Source: Solirubrobacteraceae bacterium (GTDB taxonomy: Bacteria > Actinomycetota > Thermoleophilia > Solirubrobacterales > Solirubrobacteraceae). From it: 64,000 nucleotides of DNA. Position numbers and translations under genes: made by a program. Positions 16,405-26,400 of this stretch are shown here, one piece after another; within the stretch, counting starts at the first letter, position 1, and every line of letters begins with the position of its first letter. Below the pieces are notes generated by a model. It was not told the DNA's origin. It saw nothing but the letters and a program-made list of their open reading frames with translations, and did not search any database. The stretch covers positions 124,001 to 188,000 of the forward strand of contig JALNWQ010000006.1 in assembly GCA_023230855.1 (NCBI GenBank). The letters run 5' to 3'.

Positions 16405-16959
16405 TCAGGCCCCGGAGGCGTCGGCGGCGGCCGCGTCGCCCTCGCCCATGAAGGCGAGATCCACGTGGAGCGTCCCGGCGTCGAGGTCCAGGCGCGGCAC
16501 CGCGTCGCGCACGAGCGGCACGAGGAGCTCGGGCTCGCCCGGTCGCTCGACCCGCAGCGCGTCGCACGACGGCAACGGCACGACCTCGGCGACGACGCCG
16601 ACCGGGGTGCCGTCGAGGGCGACGGCCCGGAGCCCGACGAGGTCGTCGGGCCAGAACTCGTCCTCGTCGAGCGGTGGCAGCTCGGTGCGGGGCACGAGCA
16701 GGTCGCGTCCCCGGAGCGCCTCGGCGGCGTCCCGCCCGTCGATCCCGTCGAGGTGGACGATCGGCGCGTCGGCCGTGCCCGCCAGGCGCAGGACCTCACG
16801 CTCGACCCCGTCGACGACGACGACGCCCCCCAGGGCGAGGGCGCCCGCTCGCGGACGCGTGATCCGCACCGCGCCGTCGAGCCCGTGGGCCCGGCCGACC
16901 CGACCGATCGAGATCGTTCCCGGCGGCGTGTCGCCACCGGGCCGCGGCCCGCCGGCCAC
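16405..16959 (-). CDS. rimM: Ribosome maturation factor RimM
   Basis: 184 residues from GTG 16959, one base after the khpA stop. N-terminal RimM domain with ISIGRVGRAHGLDGAVRI; C-terminal PRC-barrel with the FWPDDLVGLRAVALDG segment and LLVPLVRDAVPRLDL. It binds S19 in the 30S head during assembly. The tail is a short Ala/Asp-rich extension. Confidence 0.94.
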   Translation of the reverse strand: MAGGPRPGGDTPPGTISIGRVGRAHGLDGAVRITRPRAGALALGGVVVVDGVEREVLRLAGTADAPIVHLDGIDGRDAAEALRGRDLLVPRTELPPLDEDEFWPDDLVGLRAVALDGTPVGVVAEVVPLPSCDALRVERPGEPELLVPLVRDAVPRLDLDAGTLHVDLAFMGEGDAAAADASGA

Positions 16960-16960
16960 G

Positions 16961-17206
16961 TCAGTCTTCGTCGTCGACGATGTCGACGAGCACCCGCTGA
17001 TCGCGGTGCGCCGCGGCGACCTTCACGACCGTACGCAGGGCGAACGCGGTCCGTCCGCCCCGGCCGATGACCTTGCCGTAGTCGCCGTCCGCGACGCGCA
17101 GCTCGAGGACGAGCGTGCCGTCGTCCTCGGTGACCTCGTCGACCGCGACCGCATCCGGGTCGTCGACGATGGACCGGGTCAGGTCGGCGAGCAGGTCAGC
17201 GACCAT
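16961..17206 (-). CDS. khpA: KH-domain RNA-binding protein (KhpA-like)
   Basis: 81 residues, one KH domain with GxxG loop in GKVIGRGGRTA. Lies between rpsP and rimM, the usual position for this family, which acts with KhpB in RNA chaperoning and cell-size control in Gram-positives. No partner khpB is in the window. Confidence 0.9.
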   Translation of the reverse strand: MVADLLADLTRSIVDDPDAVAVDEVTEDDGTLVLELRVADGDYGKVIGRGGRTAFALRTVVKVAAAHRDQRVLVDIVDDED

Positions 17207-17228
17207 GACCGGGGCTCCGGAAGGGTCG

Positions 17229-17471
17229 CTAGCGGATACCCTGCGTGCGCAGGAGCCGCTTGACGGGCGCCGAGGGCTGGGCGCCGACCGAGAGCCAGTG
17301 CCGGACCCGCTCCTCGTCGAGGACGATCGTCGACGGCTCGGTCTGGGCGTTGTAGCGGCCGACGGTCTCGATCACCCGGCCGTCACGCTGGTTCCGCGAG
17401 TCGGTGGCGACGACGCGCCACACCGGGTTCTTCTTGCTCCCCACACGGGTGAGCCGCAGTGCTACAGCCAC
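17229..17471 (-). CDS. rpsP: 30S ribosomal protein S16
   Basis: 80 residues from GTG 17471, giving the family start VAVALRLTRVGSKKNPVWRV; a longer reading to 17564 would add a non-homologous tail. S16 is the first gene of the rpsP-khpA-rimM-trmD-rplS-lepB-rnhB run and is separated from ffh by 153 bases. Confidence 0.95.
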   Translation of the reverse strand: MAVALRLTRVGSKKNPVWRVVATDSRNQRDGRVIETVGRYNAQTEPSTIVLDEERVRHWLSVGAQPSAPVKRLLRTQGIR

Positions 17472-17624
17472 GAAGGTCCTTGGAAGTCGGAGGAGAAACG
17501 ATCCTGCGAAGGACGTGCACGGCACGATGCCGCGCACGTCGCGAGACGGAAACCTTAGCGGCATGAGGCCGTCGGCGCGGAGACCTCCGCGCGCGGCCGC
17601 GTCGCGACGCCGTCGCGCGCGGTC

Positions 17625-19043
17625 TCAGCGCTTGCGGCGCCGTGCCGCCCGGCTGCCGCCGCGGACCGGGATCTGCCCCCCGGCCCCGCCGCCCATGCCG
17701 CCCGGCCCACCCATGCCGCCGCCGCCCATGAGCGCGCCGAGGTCCCCCATCTTGCCCCGCGAGATCTGCTTCATCATCTTGCGCATCTGCTGGAAGTTCT
17801 TCACGAGCTGGTTCACCTGCTGGACGCTCGTGCCGGAGCCCTTGGCGATCCGCAGGCGACGCGACCCCTTGATGAGCTCGGGCTGGCGCCGCTCCTTCGG
17901 GGTCATCGACAGGATGATCGCCTCGACGCGGTCCATCTCGCGGTCGTCGACCTGCGCGCCGGCGAGCTGCTGACCGACCCCGGGCAGCATGCCCATGACC
18001 TTGTTCAGCGGCCCCATGCGCCGGATCATCTTGAGCTGCTTCTGGAAGTCCTCGAGCGTGAACTCGTTGCGTCGGAGCTTGCGCTCGAGGTCCTTGGCGT
18101 CGTCCTCGTCGAACTGGCGCTCCGCCGACTCGATGAGCGACAGCACGTCGCCCATCCCGAGGATCCGCTGGGCCATCCGGTCGGGATGGAACGCCTGGAA
18201 GTCGGCGAGCTTCTCGCCGGTCGAGGCGAAGAGGATCGGCTTGCCGGTGATCGCCTTGACCGACAGCGCGGCGCCGCCGCGGGCGTCGCCGTCGAGCTTC
18301 GACATCACGACGCCGTCGAAGCCCGCGGCGTCGCGGAACTGCTCGGCGACGTTCACCGCGTCCTGACCGGTCATCGCGTCGACGGTGAGGAGCACGGTGT
18401 CGGGCCGGACCGCGTCGCGGATCGCGACGAGCTCGTCCATCAGCGCCTGGTCGACGTGGAGTCGGCCGGCGGTGTCGACGATCAGGACGTCCTTGCCGTC
18501 CTGCTTGGCCTGGTCGAGCGCCCAGCGCGCGACGTCGACCGCCGGCAGCTCGGTGCCGCGGTCGTACACGGTCGCGCCGGCCTGACCACCGACGACGCGC
18601 AGCTGCTCGACGGCCGCCGGGCGCTGCACGTCGCAGGCGGCGACCGCCACCGACGAGCCCTTCTCGTCCTTGAGGTGCTTGGCGAGCTTGGCGACGGCGG
18701 TCGTCTTGCCGGAGCCCTGCAGGCCCGACATGAGGATGACCGTGGGCGGGCGCGACGCGAACGTGATCCCGACCGCCTCGCCCCCCATGAGGTCCACGAG
18801 CTCCTCGTGGACGATCTTCACGACCTGCTGGCCGGGGTTGAGCTTGCCGAGGATGTCGGCGCCGAGGCACCGCTCCTTCACCGTCGACGTGAACGACTTG
18901 ACGACCTTGAAGTTGACGTCGGCCTCGAGCAGCGCGAGGCGGATCTCCCGCATCGCGGCGTTGACGTCGGCCTCGCTCAGCGTGCCGCGCTGGCGCACGT
19001 CGTCGAGGGTGGCCTGCAGCTTCTCGGAGAGGGCGTCGAACAC
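17625..19043 (-). CDS. ffh: Signal recognition particle GTPase Ffh (SRP54)
   Basis: 472 residues from GTG 19043. N-domain helices are followed by the G domain with P-loop GLQGSGKTT, CDVQRPAAVEQL, DTAGRL and TKLDGD-type SKLDGDARGG. The Met-rich M domain (MIRRMGPLNKVMGMLPG, FQQMRKMMKQ) ends in a Gly/Met tail (GGGGMGGPGGMGGGAGG) and a basic end. It binds signal peptides with SRP RNA and docks on FtsY, whose gene is 3 kb away. Confidence 0.97.
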   Translation of the reverse strand: MFDALSEKLQATLDDVRQRGTLSEADVNAAMREIRLALLEADVNFKVVKSFTSTVKERCLGADILGKLNPGQQVVKIVHEELVDLMGGEAVGITFASRPPTVILMSGLQGSGKTTAVAKLAKHLKDEKGSSVAVAACDVQRPAAVEQLRVVGGQAGATVYDRGTELPAVDVARWALDQAKQDGKDVLIVDTAGRLHVDQALMDELVAIRDAVRPDTVLLTVDAMTGQDAVNVAEQFRDAAGFDGVVMSKLDGDARGGAALSVKAITGKPILFASTGEKLADFQAFHPDRMAQRILGMGDVLSLIESAERQFDEDDAKDLERKLRRNEFTLEDFQKQLKMIRRMGPLNKVMGMLPGVGQQLAGAQVDDREMDRVEAIILSMTPKERRQPELIKGSRRLRIAKGSGTSVQQVNQLVKNFQQMRKMMKQISRGKMGDLGALMGGGGMGGPGGMGGGAGGQIPVRGGSRAARRRKR

Positions 19044-19160
19044 GGCCGGATCAGTGTCGCACGGCCGGGCCCGCCGCGCGGGGACCGGTCGGGGGCGCCG
19101 GGCGACGCCTCCGCGCCGCGCCGGCGACGGTCGCGACGGACCCCCCGGCTCCGCGACGGA

Positions 19161-19691
19161 TCACGACCGATCGCCGGCGTCGTCCCACTCGCGGGCGGGA
19201 TCCTCGTCGTCGGCGGGGCCCTCGTCGCCCTCGCCGTCCTCGGCCGCCAGGTCGTCGGGCACCGTGGCGCCGGCCGCCTCCGCCCGGGCCAGTCGTCGCA
19301 GGCGACGCAGGTCGAAGAGCATCATCCGGGAGAGCTCCAGCGCGATGCCGTGACGGGCGAGGCGCAGCGCCGGCGGCAGGTCGAGGCCGATGCGGAGCGT
19401 CGCCTCGCACCCCTCGTCGGCGTCCTCGAGCTCGAGGACGAGCCGCCCGCGGACGTTGCGCCACGCGAACTCGACCTCCGCGAGCGACGGGACGACCGCC
19501 CGCACGACGTGGGCGTCGACGTCGAGCGACACCGCCCCGTGGCGCAGCCGGGGCCGCAGGTGGAGGAACCCGCGGGGACGGACCTCGCGAACCTGGACGA
19601 ACCACCGATGGATCGTCCCCGGCTCGACCGCCAGCGGGTAGGCGTCGGCGCTGCGCAACGGCAGCGCGACGCGTCGTTCGATCCAGTGCAT
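19161..19691 (-). CDS. Conserved hypothetical protein, possible SRPBCC/START-like fold
   Basis: 176 residues. The opening RRVALPLRSADAYPLAVEPGTIHRWF and alternating strands (EVEFAWRNVRGRLVLELEDADEGCEATLRIGL), followed by a long amphipathic helix, have the order of the SRPBCC (START-like) superfamily, which binds hydrophobic ligands. An acidic disordered tail (about 145-176) follows. The assignment is by pattern only. It sits between ffh and the SPFH gene. Confidence 0.6.
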   Translation of the reverse strand: MHWIERRVALPLRSADAYPLAVEPGTIHRWFVQVREVRPRGFLHLRPRLRHGAVSLDVDAHVVRAVVPSLAEVEFAWRNVRGRLVLELEDADEGCEATLRIGLDLPPALRLARHGIALELSRMMLFDLRRLRRLARAEAAGATVPDDLAAEDGEGDEGPADDEDPAREWDDAGDRS

Positions 19692-19754
19692 CGGAGGGCG
19701 GGCCTCCCGGCCCGCGGCGCCGGGAGGACTGGAGGGACCGGGCCGGGGCCCGGA

Positions 19755-20669
19755 TCAGGCGCGCGGCTCGCCGCCGTCGCCCGTGGCGCCCGGGCTCTCC
19801 GCGCCCTGGCCCAGCACGCCGCCGAGGCCCGAGAGCGCCTTCGTGAACTCCGACGGGATGACCCACACCTTGTTCGCCTCGCCCTTGGCGAGCTCGGGCA
19901 GCATCTGCAGGTACTGGTAGCTCAGGAGCTCCTGGTCGGGGCGCCCCTCGTGGATGGCCTGGAAGACGGTGTTGATCGCCTTCGCCTCGCCCTCGGAGCG
20001 CAGGATCGCCGCGGTCTTGGCGCCCTCGGCCTTGAGGACGGCCGACTCCTTCTCGCCCTGGGCCGTCAGGATCTGGCTCTGCTTCACGCCCTCGGCGTTG
20101 AGGATCGCCGCGCGACGGTCGCGCTCGGCCCGCATCTGCTTCTCCATCGCCTCCTGGATCGACGACGGCGGGTCGATCGCCTTGAGCTCCACCCGGCCGA
20201 CGCGGATCCCCCACTTGCCGGTCGCCTCGTCGAGCACCGAGCGCAGCTGACCGTTGATCTCGTCCCGCGAGGTGAGCGTCTGCTCGAGCGTCAGCCCGCC
20301 GATGACGTTGCGCAGCGTCGTGACGGTGAGCTGCTCGATCGCCGACATCGGGTTGGCGACCTCGTAGGTGGACGCCTTCGGATCGGTGATCTGGAAGTAC
20401 AGGACGGTGTCGATGCCGACCGACACGTTGTCCTCGGTGATCACGGCGTTGGGCGGGAAGCTCACGACCTGCTCGCGCAGATCCAGCAACGGCAGGAGCC
20501 GGTCGATGAACGGGACCGTGATCCGCAGGCCCGGCTCGAGCGTGCGCTGGTAACGGCCGAGGCGCTCGACGATGCCGGCGCGGGCCTGGGGGATGATCCG
20601 GACGGTCTTCGCGGCGAGGATCAGCGCGAAGAGGACGAGGACGATGAGGACGACGAGGGCGGCTTCCAC
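19755..20669 (-). CDS. SPFH/band-7 (stomatin/QmcA-like) membrane protein
   Basis: 304 residues: N-terminal transmembrane helix (ALVVLIVLVLFALILAA), SPFH domain beginning VRIIPQARAGIVERLGRYQRTLEPGL, a coiled-coil Ala/Glu/Lys stretch (about 170-225), and a C-terminal oligomerisation segment with QYLQMLPELAKGEANKVWVIPSE, split at the turn. Such proteins scaffold membrane microdomains. The gene is followed upstream on the same strand by an NfeD gene, the classical partner, which supports the call. Confidence 0.93.
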   Translation of the reverse strand: MEAALVVLIVLVLFALILAAKTVRIIPQARAGIVERLGRYQRTLEPGLRITVPFIDRLLPLLDLREQVVSFPPNAVITEDNVSVGIDTVLYFQITDPKASTYEVANPMSAIEQLTVTTLRNVIGGLTLEQTLTSRDEINGQLRSVLDEATGKWGIRVGRVELKAIDPPSSIQEAMEKQMRAERDRRAAILNAEGVKQSQILTAQGEKESAVLKAEGAKTAAILRSEGEAKAINTVFQAIHEGRPDQELLSYQYLQMLPELAKGEANKVWVIPSEFTKALSGLGGVLGQGAESPGATGDGGEPRA

Positions 20670-20842
20670 GTGGGCTCCGTGGCCGGGGACGGGCGGGGCG
20701 GTCGTCGGACCGCCGGTGCGGCCACCCTACCGGCCGGGCCGGAGCCCTCCGTGACGGATGGCGCACCCGGGACGGCGCGGGAGCCCTGGACCGGCCGGTC
20801 GCGTGAGGGCCGTCCCCGGGGCCGGCGGCCCCCGCCGTCGGG

Positions 20843-21271
20843 TCAGTCGCTCACGACGGCGGTCGCGCCGTCGATCTCGAGCACCGTCACCGTCTCGCCC
20901 GCGGGGACGTCGGCGAGCCCCGCGGCACGGGCGGTCCAGACCTCGCCGTCGAGACGGACCCGACCGGTGCGCTCGGGGCCGGCGAGCGGCTCCAGGACCA
21001 CGGCGGTGCGGCCGATGAGCGCCGCGGCGCCGGTCTTCGTCGACGAGGGCTGGCGCAGGTGGCGCTTGGCGATCGGCCGCAGCAGGAGGAACGACAGCGC
21101 GGTGACGACCGCGAACGTCGCGATCTCGGCGGCGGTGCCGGCTCCGACCGCCGCGACGCCGGTGGCGACCGCCGCACCGGCGGCGAACGGGGCGAGGAAG
21201 AGCGTGAGGGTCGTGACCTCGGCGACGCCGAAGCCCACCGCCACCAACAGCCAGACGATCCACGAGTCCAT
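20843..21271 (-). CDS. NfeD-like membrane protein
   Basis: 142 residues: three or four transmembrane helices (IVWLLVAVGFGVAEV, LFLAPFAAGAAVATG, FAVVTALSFLLLRPIA) and a C-terminal OB-fold with GRTAVVLEPLAGPERTGRVRLDGEVW split at the turn, ending VTVLEIDGATAVVSD. This is the short, protease-less NfeD type that works with SPFH proteins, and its gene lies next to one, 170 bases apart. Confidence 0.9.
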   Translation of the reverse strand: MDSWIVWLLVAVGFGVAEVTTLTLFLAPFAAGAAVATGVAAVGAGTAAEIATFAVVTALSFLLLRPIAKRHLRQPSSTKTGAAALIGRTAVVLEPLAGPERTGRVRLDGEVWTARAAGLADVPAGETVTVLEIDGATAVVSD

Positions 21272-21363
21272 GGTCGCCAGCGTAGTGGGCGGCGGGGCCC
21301 GCCACCGCGCCCGGGCGACGGACGACCGCCCGGCCGCCCGGCGGCCCGGGCGCCAGGCCCGCG

Positions 21364-21867
21364 TCAGGCGGCGAGGACCGTCCGGACGGCGTCGCGGTAG
21401 GCGTCGCGAGCGTCGCGCTTGGCGCGGAGGTACGTGCGGACCGCGGCCTTGTAGGCCTTGCGCTCGGCCTCGGTCGCGGCGCGGTACGCCTTCTGGGCCG
21501 CGCGCCGCGCATCCCGGCGGGCGGTGCGGTCGTCGAGCCCGGCGGCCGCGCGGAACGCGTCGCGGCGTGCCTTGCGGGCGTCGCGGGTGTCGGCGAGGAA
21601 GGTGCGCTTGGCGGCGCGCAGGTCGGACCGGGCGTCGGCGTACGCGGCCCTCCTCGCCGCGCGGGCCTCGGTGAGCGCCGTCCGCTGCTCGCTCGTCAGC
21701 CGCTGCTGCGCGCCCCGCCGCTGCTCGTGGTCGCCCTTCTGGTGCGACGCGTGGTGCGACGGACCGTGGTGTCCGCGGTGCGCGCCGGCGGCCGGGGCGA
21801 GGGCCGCCCCGCCGACGAGGAGCGCGAGGGTCGCGCCCACGGTGGCGCTGTGACGGTGCTGGATCAT
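21364..21867 (-). CDS. Secreted, highly charged helical protein of unknown function
   Basis: 167 residues: a signal peptide (LALLVGGAALAPAAGA), a His-rich mature N-terminus (HRGHHGPSHHASH), then about 110 residues that are almost entirely Ala, Arg, Asp and Lys with regularly placed Tyr/Phe (ARRAAYADARSDL, AAKRTFLADTRDARKA, AAQKAYRAATEAERKAY). This looks like one or two long, solvent-exposed amphipathic helices. It resembles no catalytic family. The His cluster could bind metal and the basic helices could bind wall polymers or nucleic acid; both are guesses. Confidence 0.75.
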   Translation of the reverse strand: MIQHRHSATVGATLALLVGGAALAPAAGAHRGHHGPSHHASHQKGDHEQRRGAQQRLTSEQRTALTEARAARRAAYADARSDLRAAKRTFLADTRDARKARRDAFRAAAGLDDRTARRDARRAAQKAYRAATEAERKAYKAAVRTYLRAKRDARDAYRDAVRTVLAA

Positions 21868-22052
21868 GTTGGTCCTCCGGGGTCCGGCGCCGCGCTCGGT
21901 GCACGGCGTACATGGCCTCGAGGACCCAGCGTGACGGCTCGCGCCCGAGCCGTGCTGCGGTTCTCATGACGTCCTCAGACCCGTGGGCGCGCACGCCGGC
22001 CGGGGGTCGACCGGTCCACGACGCCGATCGTCCGCGCGCCGGCCGCGGCCGC

Positions 22053-23411
22053 TCAGCCGCGCCGGTTGCGACGACGCCGCCAGCGGCCGCCGCGCCGGCC
22101 GCCGTCGTCGGCGTCGGCGTCGGTCGGAGTCGGAGACGGGTCCACCGCCCCGCCGTCATCGCCCGCTCCCGGACCGTCGTCCCCCACGGGGGCCGGGGCG
22201 TCCGGGTCCGACGGGGCCGGGGACGGGGTCGACGGGGCGGGCGCGGAGCGGTCTTCGGGCTCCGTCTCGGGGGGCGACGCGGGCGGGGCCGGGTCGACCG
22301 CCGGGCCCGGGGCCGGCGCCGAGGACGGCGCGGGCGTCGGGGACGGGCCGTCGGGGCGGTCCGCGACCCGGTCGTCGGCGCGGACGAGCGCCCGGGCGAA
22401 GTCGTCGGCATCGAACGGACGCAGGTCCTCCAGGCCCTCCCCCAGGCCGATGAGCTTCACCGGGATCGACAGCTCCTGGGCGATCGCGATCGCGATGCCG
22501 CCCTTGGCGGTCCCGTCGAGCTTCGTCAGGACGATCCCGGTCACCGGCGCGGCCTGCGAGAACTCCTTGGCCTGCCGCAGCCCGTTCTGGCCGGTCGTCG
22601 CGTCGACCGTCAGGAGGATCTCGTGCGGGGCGCCCTCGACCTGCTTGCCGAGGACGCGCCGGACCTTCGCCAGCTCGTCCATCAGCGGGGCCTGGGTGTG
22701 CAGCCGCCCGGCGGTGTCGACGATCACGACGTCCGCCCCCACCTCGATCCCACGCCGCACCGCCTCGAACGCGACCGACGCGGGATCGGATCCCTTCCCG
22801 CCCTGCGAGCCCTCGGTCGAGTCCGCGCCCTCCTTGAGGCCGGTCACGACCTCGACGTCCGCGCGCTCGCCCCAGATCCGCAGCTGGTTGACCGCGGCGG
22901 CGCGGAACGTGTCGGCGGCGCCGAGGACGACCTTCTGCCCGAGCGTGCCGCTCAGGGTGTTGGCGAGCTTGCCGATCGACGTCGTCTTGCCGGTGCCGTT
23001 GACCCCGCAGACCATGATGACGGTGGGGCCGTGACGCAGGTCGATCGTGGGGTCCTCGACCGGACGGGCCGCCTCGGCGAGCAGCTCGGCCAGCCGGTCC
23101 TGCAGCGCCTGGGGGTCGGTGACCCCGCCGACCGTCGCCTCCTGCTCGAGCCGGCCGACGATGTCCGCCGTGGCGCGGGCGCCGCAGTCGGCCATGATCA
23201 GCGCCTCCTCCAGCCGCTCCCACGTCTCCTCGTCCAGGTCGTCGAAGAGCGTCTGGGTGATCTCGGCGCCGAGCGCCTCCCGCGTCTTGCGCAGGTTCTC
23301 GCGCAGGCGCCGGAAGAACCGGCCCTGCTGCTCGGGCTTGGCGGGCGCGGACGCCGCGGCCGGCAGGCGCGACTCGTCCAGGGTGAAGAGCTCCGTCCAT
23401 TCGCGCGCCAT
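22053..23411 (-). CDS. ftsY: Signal recognition particle receptor FtsY
   Basis: 452 residues from ATG 23411. A short N-terminal stretch leads directly into the NG domain (RFFRRLRENLRKTREAL; P-loop GVNGTGKTT at 136-144; DTFRAAAVNQL; DTAGRLHT; LTKLDGTAKGG; GLGEGLEDLRPFD). A Gly/Ser-rich insertion (about 195-208) precedes SDPASVAFEAV. After residue 345 comes a roughly 107-residue Pro/Ala/Asp tail ending in a strongly basic GRWRRRRNRRG. The acidic A-domain normally sits at the N-terminus, so the layout is unusual. Confidence 0.95.
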   Translation of the reverse strand: MAREWTELFTLDESRLPAAASAPAKPEQQGRFFRRLRENLRKTREALGAEITQTLFDDLDEETWERLEEALIMADCGARATADIVGRLEQEATVGGVTDPQALQDRLAELLAEAARPVEDPTIDLRHGPTVIMVCGVNGTGKTTSIGKLANTLSGTLGQKVVLGAADTFRAAAVNQLRIWGERADVEVVTGLKEGADSTEGSQGGKGSDPASVAFEAVRRGIEVGADVVIVDTAGRLHTQAPLMDELAKVRRVLGKQVEGAPHEILLTVDATTGQNGLRQAKEFSQAAPVTGIVLTKLDGTAKGGIAIAIAQELSIPVKLIGLGEGLEDLRPFDADDFARALVRADDRVADRPDGPSPTPAPSSAPAPGPAVDPAPPASPPETEPEDRSAPAPSTPSPAPSDPDAPAPVGDDGPGAGDDGGAVDPSPTPTDADADDGGRRGGRWRRRRNRRG

Positions 23412-23473
23412 CGACGGCGAGGGTAGCGGCGCGACCGACCGGGCGGTGCGTGGGTGCGCGACCGCGACGGCCG

Positions 23474-26400
23474 TCAGGCGCGGTCGTCGAGGCCCGGCAG
23501 CGGGGTGGCCGTGCCGTGGTCGGACTGCTCCAGGCGTCGCGACACGACCTTCGACACGCCGTCCCCGCCCATCGTCACCCCGTAGAGCGCGTCGGCGACC
23601 TCCATCGTGCGCTTCTGGTGCGTGACGACGATGAACTGCGCGCGGTCGCGGTACCGCCGCAGGAGCTGCAGGAACCGGTCGATGTTGAGGTCGTCGAGCG
23701 CCGCCTCGACCTCGTCGAGGACGTAGAACGGACTGGGCCGGGCGAGGAAGACCGAGAAGAGGAACGCGATCGCGGTCATCGTCTTCTCGCCGCCGGAAAG
23801 CAGCGTCAGGCGCTTCATCGACTTGCCGGCGGGGGTGATCTCGATCTCGACGCCGACGTCGTCGTCCTGCTCCACCGCGTCCTGGTCGGCGTCGTCGAGC
23901 GACGCGTCGTCGTCGCCGTCGTCGTCGGGCGCCTCGCGGACGAGGCGCAGCCGTCCCCCGCCCCCGGGGAAGACGTGCTGCGACAGCTCCTCGAAGTTGC
24001 GGGCGCAGGCGGCGAACGTCTGCTCGAACGTCTCGCGGATCTGCCGGTCGGTGTCGCGGACGAACGACCGCAGCTCGCGCAACGCCGTCTCGAGGTCGGT
24101 CCGTTGCGCCTCGATCTCGTCGACGTGCGCGCGGGCCTCCTCGTACGCCTGCTCGGCGAGCGGGTTGACCGGCCCGAGCTGCTCGCGGCGCCGCTGCAGG
24201 CGGGCGATCCGCTGGCGCAGCTGCTCGGCGGCCTCCTCCTCGAGCGGGGTCTCCGCCGGCTCGGCGGGGAGGCCCAGGCGCTCGGCCAGCTCGGCGAGCT
24301 CGACGACGATCTCGGCCTCCTGGTCCCGGGCCCGCTGCGCGGCGACCTCGGCGGTGGTGAGGCGCTCGGCGACCCGGCGCAGCCGCTGGTTGAGGTCGGC
24401 CTCGCGCTGGGCGCACGACCGCAGGCGCCCCGCCACGTCGTCGCCCGACGCCCGGTCCTCGTCGACCGCCCGCTGCAGGGCGTCGGCGCGGGCGCGGACG
24501 GTGCGCACCGCCTCGGCGAGCAGCGCGGCCACCCGCTCCCCGACCGGCAGGACGTCACGGTCGGCCTGCAGCGCCCGCTCGAGCCCGCCGACGCGGCGCT
24601 CCCGCTCCGCGCGCTCGCGGGCCAGGCGCTCCGCGGTGCGCCGCTCGGCCTGCAGCTCGCCGAGGATCTGGGCGCGCCGGACCGCGGTCGGCCCGTCGTC
24701 GGGGGCGTCGCGGCGACGCGCGACCGCCCGGGTGGCGTCGCGTACCGCCTCCTGCGCGTCGGTCTGGGCCCGTCGGGCGTCGCGGACGCGCTGCTCGCCG
24801 CCGTCGCGCGCCGCGTCCGCGGCGGCGATCTCGTCCTTGAGGCCCTCGACGGCGACGATCGCCTCGCGCTCGGCCCGGACGGCGGCGTCGCTCTCCTCGA
24901 TGAGCCGGTCGCGGCGGTTGCGCTCGGCCAGGACGCGCTCGGCGCCGCCCTGCGGCGTGCGCTGCAGCTCGCCGGTCCCGACCCGCCAGACGTGCCCGTC
25001 GGCGGTGACGAGCACGCCGGTGAAGGTCAGCGGGACGGCGTGCGGCAGCTCGTCGACGAGCCACGCGTCGTCGAGCAGCCGTCGGGCGACGACGACGGCC
25101 GGCCCGTCGCCGTGGACCCGAGGGGCCAGCGGCGTGGCCCCGTCCGTCGGCGGCCCGTCCCCGCCCGCGGCTCGCGTCGCCGGGCCACCGTCCTCCACGG
25201 CCGCCTGCGGGTCGACGGGCACGAGCACCCGGACCCCGTCGCGGCCCCCGCCACGCAACAGCTCGCGCCCGGCGTCCAGGTCGTCGGCGAGGGCGGCCCC
25301 GAGTCGGCCGTCGAGCGCGGCGGCCACCGCGAGCTCGCAGCCGTCGTCGACGCGGAGGCCGTCGGCGAGCGACGTCGCCCTCGCGCCCTTCGGCCCCGTG
25401 GCCACGCCACCGGCGTGGCTGCGGAGGAACTGGTTGGCGGCCGCGAGCTGCGCGCCGACCGCGGCGGCCGCCCGGCGGGCCTGCTCCGCGGCCTGCTCGC
25501 GCTCCCGACGACGCTCCCGCACCTGGTGCGCGGCCGCGTCCGCCGCCGCCGCGTCCGCCGTGACGCGCTCCGTCTCGGCGGCCGCGTCGGCCAGGCGCGC
25601 CTCGGCCACCACCACCGCGGCCGACAGCGTCTCGAGCTCGCGCTCGAGCGTCGCCTGCCGCTCGCGGTCGAGCGCCTCCAGCTCGGCCTCCAGGGCCGTG
25701 ATCCGGTCGGCGCCCGCCGTGTCGGGCTCGTCGGCGCGCGCCTGCTCGGCCAGCTCGTGGAGCTGGGCGGAGCGCTGGGTGATCCGGTCCGCCAGCGTCT
25801 GTCGACGGTCCTCGACGCGCTCCCGGCGCAGCTCGATCCGCTCGGCGGACGCCGCCGCCCGTCGGGCGCGCGACGCCAGGCGGTCACGCCGCTGCGCCTG
25901 CTGGGCGAGGGCCTCCTCGGCCTCGCGTCGCTCGGCGACGACGCCGTCGAGCTCGGCCTGCAGGCGGTCGCGCTCGGTCCGGGCCGCCGTCGTCTCGACG
26001 TCCGCGGCGGCGAGGCGCGCCCGCCGGTCCCGCAACGCGTCACGGACGAGCTCCCAGCGGGCCTCGACCGTCTGCCGCTCCAGCCGGGCGTGGAGCTCGG
26101 CCGCCTCGGCCTGCCGCTTGAGCGGGCCCAGCTGCTTGCGGGCCTCCTGCTCGACGAGCAGCGCCTGGTCGAGGTTGTCGCGGGTGCGCTCGAGCTTGAG
26201 CTGGGCGCGACGGCGGCGCTTGCGGTGCTTGCCGAGGCCGGCGGCCTCCTCGATGAGCAGCCGGCGGTCCCGGGGCTTGGACGTGACGATCGCCTCGACC
26301 CGCCCCTGCGAGATGACGGAGTGCGCCTCCTTGCCCAGGCCGGTGTCGGAGAGGACCTCCTGGACGTCGGTGAGCCGGCATCGCGCGCCGTTGAGCCGGT

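Noticed and set aside
18186..21674. Long plus-strand open frame opposite ffh, the SPFH gene and nfeD
   Set aside because: Shadow of well-recognised minus-strand genes; no domain-like segments.
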